NCBI GenBank assembly: GCA_025351985.1
Contig: JANXUW010000387.1
Coordinates: forward strand, 1 to 6,373
Source: Pseudolysobacter sp.
GTDB lineage: Bacteria; Pseudomonadota; Gammaproteobacteria; Xanthomonadales; Rhodanobacteraceae
Length of the DNA stretch: 6,373 nt
Reading direction: 5' to 3'
Shown: one piece after another, positions 1-6,015 of the stretch
Layout of the letters: every line of letters begins with the position of its first letter
Numbering within the stretch: the first letter of the stretch is position 1
Translations under genes and position numbers: made by a program
Notes under the pieces: model-generated
What the model saw: the letters and a program-made list of their open reading frames with translations, nothing else
What the model was told of the DNA's origin: nothing
Database searches by the model: none

Positions 1-2258
1 CAACGATCACCGGCGCGCAGCTATTGAGCGCGGCGTTGTCGTCCACCGCGACCGGCTACGTCATGGGCGCGCTGACCGGCCAGCGTTTCGTCAACAGCAG
101 CACGAGTTCGGTAGTCAATAATCTGTCCGGCAGCGACGGCACTGGCAACTACACGCAGACGCAAACCATCACCACGCTGATCGATTATTTCGAACGTCCG
201 TACAACTACGGCGTGGGTTTGCGCGGCGGCAAATATTTCGATGAAGGCTCACTGCGTCTGCACGGTGGACTCGATTACGAGAAGGGTCACATCGGCGCCG
301 ATCAGGCGACGCTGTCGCTCGGCGCGGACAAATATATCGCCGATACGGGTTTCAGTTTTTCGTTGCTCGGCGAGCACTTGAAAAAATCGGGCTCGTTCGA
401 GACCGACAAGTCTGATGATCGCGGCTGGTTGTTCGTGCGTTACGATTTCGGCCACGAAAGCGCGTTCCGTGCGCGCGAGCCGTTCAAGATGGTGCAGGTC
501 GAAAAGCAGGTGCCGACCCAGGCGCCGCCCGCCGCACCGCAAGTCATGCGCAACGATGTACGGCTCGATACCGATGCGTATTTCGGTTTCGACCAGGCCA
601 CGCTGCATCCCGATACCGTGCGCGAACTCGACGGCATGATCGCCAAGCTCAAGTCCGCCTCGCGCGTGAGCCGCGTCACCGTCACCGGCCACACCTGCAA
701 CATCGGCACCGCCGACTACAACCAGAAACTTTCGGTACGTCGCGCCGCCGCAGTACGCGCCTACCTGATCCAGCACGGCATTGCCGCGGACGAAATCGAA
801 GCGCGTGGCGAAGGTTTGAAAGATCCGAAATATCCGAACGACAGCGAAGCCAACCGGCGCAAGAATCGTCGCGTCGATGTCGAGTTCCTGACCATCGAGG
901 AAACCATCGTTCCCGCCGCGCCCGTGCCGGCGACGGAAAGCAAAACCGAATGGGTCAAGGAACCGGTGAAGATGCCGGCGGCATGGATCGAGCGTGCGTT
1001 GCGCAATCCGGCCGATCACAAACGCACCGTCGATGTGTACAAGATCCAGCAGCAAACCGTCAGCACCACGCTCGGGCCGAAAGTGTATGCGCCCAAACCG
1101 CCGGTCGCGGTGGACGACAACGCCGCGCTCAATAGCTGCGCGCCGGTGATCGTTGCGGTACTCGCCAACGACAGCGATCCGCAGGGACAAACCCTGACCG
1201 TCACGAGCGTCGGCAACGCGGCTTACGGCAAGGCGACGATCAATGCCGGCGGCACCGTCACCTACACGCCGAACGCGGCCACCGGCGCCGTGGCGTGCAC
1301 CGTGCCACCGGTCGGGCAGGGCGACAGTTTCAGCTACACGATCAAGGATACCGCCGGCCTCAGCGCCACGGCCACCGTGCATCTTGCGGCCAACTCGGTC
1401 GTCACCACGCCGCCGGTCGCCGCCGACGACAGCGCCACGACGCCGCAGAATGTTGCGGTGAACATCAACGTGCTCGCCAACGACAGCGATCCGAACAGCT
1501 ACGCGCTCAGCGTGGCCACAGTCACCACGCCCGCGCACGGCACGGCCAGCATCAACGCCGACAACACCATCGCCTACACGCCGGCGCTCGATTATTCCGG
1601 TGCGGATACATTCAACTACAGCATCAGCGACGGGCATGGCGGCACGGCAACGGCGAAGGTGTCGGTCACGGTGACGCCCGCGGTGGTGGTCAATCATCCG
1701 CCGGTGGCGAACGATGACAGCGCCAGCACGCGCGGCACCGCACCGGTCAACATCACCGTGCTGTCGAACGATACCGATCAGGATGGCAACACGCTCAGCG
1801 TGGCCAGCGTCACGAGCCCGTTGCATGGCAGCGCCGTGATCAATGCCGATGGCAGCGTGCGTTACCAGGCGCAGGCGAATTTCTTCGGCAGCGATACCTT
1901 CAACTACAGCATCAGCGACGGTCACGGCGGCAGCGCCAGCGCCAAGGTGACGGTCACGGTGATCCCGGATCTGCCGCCGCTCGCCGGTGATTTCTCGACA
2001 CGCGTGCTGAAGGGTTCGGTCACCGATATCGATGTGTTGTCGCACGCCTCCGATCCGTACAGCCTGCCGCTGTCGGTGATCGTCGTCGCCCATACCGGCC
2101 CGCTCGATGCGATCGTCACGATCAACCAGAACGGCACCGTGCGCTACCAGCATCTGCACGGCACGCAGGGCTACGACGCGTTCACCTATACCGTTTCGGA
2201 TGGTCACGGCAATACTGCAACGGCGACGGTGACGGTGTTTGTTGCGGAGATTTTCTAG
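1..2258 (+). CDS. OmpA-family outer-membrane protein with four C-terminal Ig/cadherin-like modules (5' end missing)
   Basis: The reading frame is open from the left edge (first full codon at 3) to TAG at 2256-2258, so the true start lies upstream; the TTG at 24 is only an internal codon, used here as residue 1. Residues 1-142 are rich in alternating Gly/aromatic strands ending in FVRYDF, like the end of an OmpA-type beta-barrel. Residues 182-290 are an OmpA C-terminal domain: F-x-F-D-x-A-x-L at 187-194, GHT at 222-224, NQKLSVRRA at 233-241, then the Asn/Arg-rich end NRRKNRRVDVEF. This domain normally binds diaminopimelate in peptidoglycan and so lies in the periplasm. The usual Asp after GHT is Cys225, while Arg240 is kept. 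A Pro-rich linker (291-358) leads to four Ig/cadherin-like modules at about 359-455, 463-552, 559-647 and 651-741. The last module runs almost to the C-terminus, which is Phe. Likely role: anchoring the envelope to the cell wall, or adhesion. Family assignment is firm; the biological role is inferred. Confidence 0.9.
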   Translation, partial: TITGAQLLSAALSSTATGYVMGALTGQRFVNSSTSSVVNNLSGSDGTGNYTQTQTITTLIDYFERPYNYGVGLRGGKYFDEGSLRLHGGLDYEKGHIGADQATLSLGADKYIADTGFSFSLLGEHLKKSGSFETDKSDDRGWLFVRYDFGHESAFRAREPFKMVQVEKQVPTQAPPAAPQVMRNDVRLDTDAYFGFDQATLHPDTVRELDGMIAKLKSASRVSRVTVTGHTCNIGTADYNQKLSVRRAAAVRAYLIQHGIAADEIEARGEGLKDPKYPNDSEANRRKNRRVDVEFLTIEETIVPAAPVPATESKTEWVKEPVKMPAAWIERALRNPADHKRTVDVYKIQQQTVSTTLGPKVYAPKPPVAVDDNAALNSCAPVIVAVLANDSDPQGQTLTVTSVGNAAYGKATINAGGTVTYTPNAATGAVACTVPPVGQGDSFSYTIKDTAGLSATATVHLAANSVVTTPPVAADDSATTPQNVAVNINVLANDSDPNSYALSVATVTTPAHGTASINADNTIAYTPALDYSGADTFNYSISDGHGGTATAKVSVTVTPAVVVNHPPVANDDSASTRGTAPVNITVLSNDTDQDGNTLSVASVTSPLHGSAVINADGSVRYQAQANFFGSDTFNYSISDGHGGSASAKVTVTVIPDLPPLAGDFSTRVLKGSVTDIDVLSHASDPYSLPLSVIVVAHTGPLDAIVTINQNGTVRYQHLHGTQGYDAFTYTVSDGHGNTATATVTVFVAEIF
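1098..2249 (+). repeat. Four tandem Ig/cadherin-like coding repeats within the OmpA-family gene
   Basis: Four modules follow one another in frame, starting near 1098, 1410, 1698 and 1974. Each has a Pro-Pro-(V/L)-A start with DD or D, a VL(A/S)ND-type segment, a TV-Y or TIAYTP strand and an F-Y-(T/S)-(I/V)-(S/K)-D closing strand, as in bacterial Ig-like or cadherin-like (Big_9/Cadherin_5/VCBS-type) domains. Modules 2 and 3 are 288 bases apart and share stretches of identical DNA, for example 23 bases at 1611-1633 and 1899-1921. Module 1 and module 2 share GCCAACGACAGCGATCCG. Module 1 is longer and carries two cysteines; module 4 has lost the NDSD motif and is the most diverged. Confidence 0.85.
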
Positions 2259-2271
2259 GTTGATCTGAATC

Positions 2272-2307
2272 GGCTGCGTTGGCGGTATGCCTCCGACGCA
2301 GCCATTT
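2272..2307 (+). terminator. Hairpin after the OmpA-family gene, probable terminator
   Basis: Thirteen bases after the TAG, the arms 2272-2285 (GGCTGCGTTGGCGG) and 2290-2303 (CCTCCGACGCAGCC) pair over 14 positions with one mismatch and one G-T pair, closing a TATG loop. Only a short T run (ATTTGATT) follows. This is a strong stem with a poor tail, so it may be an inefficient intrinsic terminator or a 3'-end stabilising hairpin. It separates the OmpA-family gene from the restriction-modification genes. Confidence 0.6.
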
Positions 2308-2354
2308 GATTGAAAGCGCAAGAAGCTCTGCTGCCTTGGGGCTAGAGATACGGT

Positions 2355-2374
2355 TTGATCTGCAACAGATCAGA
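2355..2374. promoter_or_regulatory. Inverted repeat directly upstream of the methyltransferase start, candidate operator or RNA hairpin
   Basis: TGATCTG (2356-2362) and CAGATCA (2366-2372) form perfect 7-bp arms around a CAA spacer. One more T-G and one T-A pair would extend the stem to 2354-2374. The right arm ends 4 bases before the ATG at 2377, exactly where a Shine-Dalgarno sequence would lie, and no purine-rich site is visible there. A half-site copy, TTGATCTG, also occurs at 2260-2267. The symmetry is seen directly; a regulatory role, either protein binding or masking of the start in RNA, is inference. Confidence 0.4.
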
Positions 2375-2376
2375 CA

Positions 2377-4182
2377 ATGAGCCGAACAGTGGACATCCCC
2401 CGGCTTCCCCAGCACCATTGCGGCATGAATCTCATGCTCGATATGTTTGACCATTCCGCAAGAGCGCCTGAAATCGAGGCTGCTATCTCGCACATGGCAG
2501 CGCATTGCGAAACAGGACGCGGCGCGGTGTTTACTCGATCAAAAGTGGTCGAGGCGATTTTGGATCTGTCCGAATATCGGTCGGACCGACCACTGCATCA
2601 GATGCGTCTGCTGGAACCTTCGTTTGGTGCGGGCGATTTTCTGCTGCGTGCCGTACCGCGCCTGTGGGCAGCGTTTGTGCGTGATGGTGGTTCGCCAGCC
2701 ACTGCTGTGGTCCATCTGCGCAACGCTATCCGGGCCGTGGAGCTTCATCGAGAGACATTCGATCTGGCTCGGCAGCGGCTGTTCGAAGATCTCACGGATT
2801 GGGGGCTATCCGCACATGATGCTGATGTCCTGTGCGCCTCATGGCTGATCTGCGATGACTTCCTTCTGACACGGTTGGATGGGCAATTCGATTTTGTGGT
2901 CGGCAATCCACCGTATGTCCGTCAGGAGCGAATTCCAAGCGCTCTATTGCACGAGTATCGACGTCGCTTCCAGACCCTGTATGACCGCGCCGATCTTTAC
3001 GTGCCGTTTTTCGAGCGTGCGCTGGATCTGCTTAAAAACGATGGTGTGCTTGGTTACATCTGCGCCAACCGATGGCTGAAGAATCGCTATGGCGGGCCGC
3101 TTCGCGAAAAAATCTCGAACGGTTACTGGCTGAAATATTTTATGGACATGGAAGGAGTCGATGCCTTCCATTCTGAGGTAATTGCCTATCCGGCCATCAC
3201 CGTATTCCAGCGTTTGACTTCCCAACATGCCGCTGTACAACCTACGCGTGCTGTCGGCGCGCGCGCAACTGCCACCCATTCTTTGCCGCTCCTAGTGGAT
3301 GCCTTGCTGGGTAATACTGACGTATCCGGAATGGTAGAAGAAATCCGGCTGGATACCGCCAGCGCGGCGCCATTACTGCTGGACGATATTCCACGACTTG
3401 TACTGCTGCGTCGCATCGAGCGCGACTTTCCCACCCTTGAGCAAGCCGCCTGCAAGGTCGGCATTGGTGTGGCGACGGGCTGTGACCATGTCTACATTAA
3501 TGACATGGATGCACTTCCCGTAGAGCCCGAACGCAAGCTGCCGCTGGTGATGGCGCGCGACCTTGTGGCGGGGGAAATTCGCTGGGGTGGCAAGGCCGTG
3601 CTGAATCCTTTCGACGAGGCGGGGCAACTCGTTCCGCTTGAGGCATTTCCCCGATTCATGCGCTACCTGCAAGTGCATCGGGATATTGTCGCCGGGCGCA
3701 ATGTGGCGCGACGCAATCCTGATGGGTGGTACCGGACTATCGATCGCATTCAGCCCGGCCTGCTGCAAACACCCAAGCTGCTGGTGCCTGATATCAAAGG
3801 CGAGGGGGTTTTTGTCATCGATGAGGGACACTATTACCCGCACCATAATCTTTATTTCATCACATCGAGTGAATGGGATCTGCGGGCTTTGCAGGCTGTG
3901 CTCAGCTCATCACTTACGTTGATGACTGTGGCGACCTATTGCACGCGTATGTCTGGCGGCTTTCTCCGCTTTCAAGCGCAATATTTGCGCAGGATCCGAT
4001 TGCCATACTGGCGAAATATCGATGAGCTTATGCGCTGCCGCTTGATTGCTGCGCATGGCACAAAAAATCAGTCAGAAATTGACGCGACGGTATTCGATCT
4101 GTACGGATTAAGCACAACAGAAGCACAATGTGCTCGCGAGATTGCAAGCGCCGCACGTGTAGGCAAGGGAATGTACCAGTGA
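2377..4182 (+). CDS. Type II N6-adenine DNA methyltransferase of a XhoI/PaeR7I-like system
   Basis: This 601-codon gene encodes an S-adenosylmethionine-dependent DNA methyltransferase that should modify the adenine of the target site cut by the adjacent endonuclease, predicted CTCGAG. Motifs in order: motif X-like GAVFTRSKVVEAILDL (49-64); motif I LLEPSFGAGDFL (78-89) binding the cofactor; motif II with the acidic residue in AVELH (120-124); motif III region ICDDF (158-162); catalytic motif IV NPPYVRQE (177-184), typical of N6-adenine enzymes; and a post-catalytic segment DLYVPFFERALDLLKNDG (206-223). The C-terminal half (about 330-560) should hold the target recognition domain and ends with FLRFQAQYLRRIRLP (529-543), usual for Eco57I/TaqI-type methylases. 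The first ATG (2377) has no ribosome binding site; the ATG at 2425 (codon 17) is an alternative, and either leaves all motifs intact. The stop overlaps the endonuclease start. The gene is less GC-rich than its flanks. N6-adenine class is firm; the exact target comes from the neighbour. Confidence 0.9.
   Translation: MSRTVDIPRLPQHHCGMNLMLDMFDHSARAPEIEAAISHMAAHCETGRGAVFTRSKVVEAILDLSEYRSDRPLHQMRLLEPSFGAGDFLLRAVPRLWAAFVRDGGSPATAVVHLRNAIRAVELHRETFDLARQRLFEDLTDWGLSAHDADVLCASWLICDDFLLTRLDGQFDFVVGNPPYVRQERIPSALLHEYRRRFQTLYDRADLYVPFFERALDLLKNDGVLGYICANRWLKNRYGGPLREKISNGYWLKYFMDMEGVDAFHSEVIAYPAITVFQRLTSQHAAVQPTRAVGARATATHSLPLLVDALLGNTDVSGMVEEIRLDTASAAPLLLDDIPRLVLLRRIERDFPTLEQAACKVGIGVATGCDHVYINDMDALPVEPERKLPLVMARDLVAGEIRWGGKAVLNPFDEAGQLVPLEAFPRFMRYLQVHRDIVAGRNVARRNPDGWYRTIDRIQPGLLQTPKLLVPDIKGEGVFVIDEGHYYPHHNLYFITSSEWDLRALQAVLSSSLTLMTVATYCTRMSGGFLRFQAQYLRRIRLPYWRNIDELMRCRLIAAHGTKNQSEIDATVFDLYGLSTTEAQCAREIASAARVGKGMYQ
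4165..4170 (+). promoter_or_regulatory. Ribosome binding site that selects the GTG start of the endonuclease
   Basis: AAGGGA at 4165-4170 lies 8 bases before the GTG at 4179, inside the last codons of the methyltransferase gene. This supports GTG 4179 over the in-frame ATG at 4128, which would add 17 residues of a Cys/Arg-rich sequence and overlap the methylase by 55 bases. Confidence 0.6.
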
Positions 4183-4964
4183 CAATCAATCTGCTTCCAT
4201 CATCGTTCGATGATCTCGCCAGAGCTGCAGTTGAAACCTTCTGGAAATCCAGAAATAGCGGCGTGGTAAATGCAACTCAAGGGGGCACTCGTGACGCCGT
4301 GCTTGGTAGAAAGAACATGGATGGTTTCGTAGAAATCGTTTGTGCGGTGGTGGCGCACTGCGGGCTGGCTGCTAGTGCCGTCCATGTGCGCAAATCACAG
4401 GTGATTCTTCCAGGTTTCTTCCGCGCGACTAAAAACTGGGATGTATTGGTGGTTCATGACAAGCGATTGCTTGGCGTGTTCGAATTCAAGTCGCAGGTCG
4501 GATCATTCGGAAACAATTTCAATAATCGCAGCGAAGAAGTAATCGGATCCGCAGCAGATCTTTGGGTTGCGCATCATCACGGTGCTTATGGTGGAGTGGC
4601 GCGGAGTCGAACTCAAATCCGTGAATCTTCACCGTCGGTTTTGAATCCGATATTTCGATCAGATCCACGCCCGCCATTTTTGGCTTGGTTGATGTTGCTC
4701 GAAGAATGTGAAGCATCGATGCGGCCGGTTCGTTGCGACGAGCCTCATTTTTCCGTATTCGGGGAGTTCCATAACGCCTCGTATGCGAAGCGTTATCAAA
4801 TTCTTTGCGAGCGATTGGTCGAGCGCCAACTTTATAGCGCGGCGGCGTTGGAGTTGACTCCTACGGGGGCGAGTGAGCATCGCTCACTGTCTCCCGCCAC
4901 CAGCATTCGGAACATGTTTTCCGAGTTTGCGGGACGGATTCTTGCCGCGATTCAGGACTCCTGA
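4179..4964 (+). CDS. Type II restriction endonuclease, XhoI/PaeR7I family (predicted CTCGAG)
   Basis: The product (261 residues from GTG 4179) resembles PaeR7I and XhoI, which cut CTCGAG after the first C. Recognisable blocks are GRKNMDGF (43-50), VILPGFFRATKNWDVLVV (75-92), FEFKSQVGSFGNNFNNRSEE (101-120), LAWLMLLEECE (168-178), VRCDEPHFSVFGEF (184-197) and ASYAKRYQILCERLV (200-214). The PD-(D/E)XK nuclease core is visible as Asp88 followed by Glu102-Phe-Lys104, so the enzyme looks catalytically intact. Its length is close to the roughly 246 residues I recall for PaeR7I. The GTG start overlaps the methylase stop as GTGA, which suggests translational coupling and makes endonuclease synthesis depend on translation of the protective methylase. 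Base composition is markedly less GC-rich than the flanking genes (43-48% in sampled lines), pointing to transfer. The specificity is inferred from family resemblance recalled from memory, not from an alignment. Confidence 0.88.
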   Translation: MTINLLPSSFDDLARAAVETFWKSRNSGVVNATQGGTRDAVLGRKNMDGFVEIVCAVVAHCGLAASAVHVRKSQVILPGFFRATKNWDVLVVHDKRLLGVFEFKSQVGSFGNNFNNRSEEVIGSAADLWVAHHHGAYGGVARSRTQIRESSPSVLNPIFRSDPRPPFLAWLMLLEECEASMRPVRCDEPHFSVFGEFHNASYAKRYQILCERLVERQLYSAAALELTPTGASEHRSLSPATSIRNMFSEFAGRILAAIQDS

Positions 4965-4989
4965 ATCGCCTTTGCAAGTTGTTGGCAGC

Positions 4990-5009
4990 AAACTCGATTG
5001 AGTTTTTAT
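4990..5009 (+). terminator. Weak intrinsic terminator candidate after the endonuclease
   Basis: AAACTC (4990-4995), loop GATT, GAGTTT (5000-5005), followed by TTATC. The T run continues out of the stem (TTTTTATC). The stem is only 6 bp and AT-rich, so it is weak, but it has the right shape and direction, 25 bases after the endonuclease stop. The rest of the 94-base convergent gap (4965-5058) holds only an ATCGAA-GG-TTCGAT palindrome at 5038-5051. That palindrome sits just beyond the stop of the minus-strand phosphoesterase and lacks a following T run in either direction. Confidence 0.4.
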
Positions 5010-5058
5010 CATGCCGATGCCGCAATCAAGGATTTTTATCGAAGGTTCGATGAAAGAC

Positions 5059-5946
5059 TCAGGCGGCGGCTGTTTCGCTGACGTGCGTAATTGCAGGCAA
5101 TTCGCTATATGGGCTGATCAACGCGCCCAGATCCAGTCCGGCCAAAGCCATCGCCGCGGCTGGCAACGGCACCAGTTCCGAGCGACTCGTGCGCGCGAGA
5201 CTGCCGCGGCGTTCGCTCCAGTGGATCAGCTCCAGCGTGCCGTCGAAATGCTCGACCAGAGCGGTGCAGTGTTCCACCCAGTCGCCGTCGTTGAGGTACA
5301 ACACGCCGTCGACTTCGCGCATGCTGCCGAAATGGATATGGCCGCAGATCAGCCCATCGACCCCGGCGTCGCGCGCGGCATCCGCGGCGAGTTGTTCGTA
5401 CTGGCGGATGTAATTCAGCGCGCGGCCGATGCGCGACTTGGTGATGATCGATAGCGGCAGGTATGGCAACTTGAAGGATTTGCGCCACGCGTTGACACGG
5501 CGATTGATCCAGCACAACAAGCGATACGCATCTTCGCCGAGGTGGATCAGCCACGGCTTGCCGATACCGGACTGATCGAATTCGTCGCCATGACAAACGC
5601 GAAAGCGTCGCCCGTCCGCAGTGTGATGGATTGCATTCAGGCGCACATCGATCGCGCCGATTTTCTGGCCGCACAGACCGCGCATTGGCGCATCGTGATT
5701 GCCGGGGATGTAGGTGACCTGGGTGCCGCGCGCGGCAATCGCGAGAAATTCGGCTAGCACCGCGCCGTGTTCGAGCGGCCAGTACGGACGTTTTTCCAGC
5801 GCTTCGAGATCGATGATGTCGCCGACCAGATACAGCTGGTGCGCCTCGGTATGGCGCAGGAAATCCAGCAGGTAAGCCGATTTGCAATCGACCGTACCCA
5901 GATGAATATCGGAAATGAAAATACTGCGAAAGCGCAAACGCGACAT
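5059..5946 (-). CDS. Calcineurin-like metallophosphoesterase, LpxH-like (UDP-2,3-diacylglucosamine diphosphatase family)
   Basis: This 295-residue protein has the full metal-binding set of the LpxH-type metallophosphoesterases: SDIHLG (12-17, Asp13 and His15), GDIID (42-46, Asp43), GNHD (82-85, Asn83), HGDEFD (119-124, His119) and CGHIHFG (201-207, His203 and His205). Enzymes of this group use two metal ions to split a pyrophosphate bond. LpxH itself converts UDP-2,3-diacylglucosamine to lipid X and UMP on the cytoplasmic face of the inner membrane, early in lipid A synthesis. At 295 residues it is longer than the roughly 240 of classical LpxH, with an Ala/Leu-rich C-terminal extension after about 255. 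It uses SDIHLGT rather than the ADLHL more usual in LpxH, so it may be an LpxH paralogue with another substrate. The ATG at 5946 is preceded by GAGG 8 bases upstream. It follows the SGNH hydrolase gene by 69 bases on the same strand and may share its transcript. No lipid A genes are visible nearby. The fold is firm; the substrate is uncertain. Confidence 0.88.
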   Translation of the reverse strand: MSRLRFRSIFISDIHLGTVDCKSAYLLDFLRHTEAHQLYLVGDIIDLEALEKRPYWPLEHGAVLAEFLAIAARGTQVTYIPGNHDAPMRGLCGQKIGAIDVRLNAIHHTADGRRFRVCHGDEFDQSGIGKPWLIHLGEDAYRLLCWINRRVNAWRKSFKLPYLPLSIITKSRIGRALNYIRQYEQLAADAARDAGVDGLICGHIHFGSMREVDGVLYLNDGDWVEHCTALVEHFDGTLELIHWSERRGSLARTSRSELVPLPAAAMALAGLDLGALISPYSELPAITHVSETAAA

Positions 5947-6015
5947 GGCAGCGGCCTCGCGGGAATCCGGGTGTAGCCTAGCGCCCGCGCATCACCGCCA
6001 GATGTCGGTTGCTTG

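Noticed and set aside
249..2321. A 690-codon open frame on the minus strand across most of the OmpA-family gene
   Set aside because: It is antisense to a gene with clear domain homology, is full of Arg, His, Gly and Asp as expected for the complement of GC-rich codons, and shows no recognisable domain. It is a shadow frame.
2305..2376. A sigma-70 promoter for the methylase gene (TTGAAA at 2310-2315, TAGAGAT at 2343-2349)
   Set aside because: The spacing between the two boxes is about 27 bases, far from the usual 16-18, and no better pair was found.
4590..4665. A tRNA-like patch on the minus strand (GAGTTCGACTC followed by CGCGCCACTCCACC)
   Set aside because: The T-arm flanks do not pair (TTGAG against CCGCG), no acceptor or anticodon arm can be drawn, and the stretch lies within the endonuclease reading frame.
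2265..4968. An 8-base direct repeat CTGAATCG at 2265-2272 and 4961-4968 flanking the restriction-modification genes, as a possible insertion scar
   Set aside because: An 8-base match between two roughly 100-base regions is not rare by chance, and the second copy overlaps the endonuclease stop codon. There are no inverted ends or mobility genes to support it.
5033..5056. A hairpin around ATCGAA-GG-TTCGAT as a terminator for the minus-strand phosphoesterase
   Set aside because: In the direction of that gene the stem is followed by A residues rather than T, and the 2-base centre forces loss of the inner pairs. It does not have the form of an intrinsic terminator.
5011..5454. A 147-codon plus-strand frame opposite the phosphoesterase gene
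   Set aside because: It is antisense to conserved coding sequence, its product is Ala/Arg/Gln-rich and shows no known domain, and no ribosome binding site is evident.
5105..5887. A 260-codon minus-strand frame overlapping the metallophosphoesterase
   Set aside because: It lies in a different frame of the same strand inside a gene whose metal-binding motifs are all intact, and its translation is low-complexity and Arg/Ala-rich.
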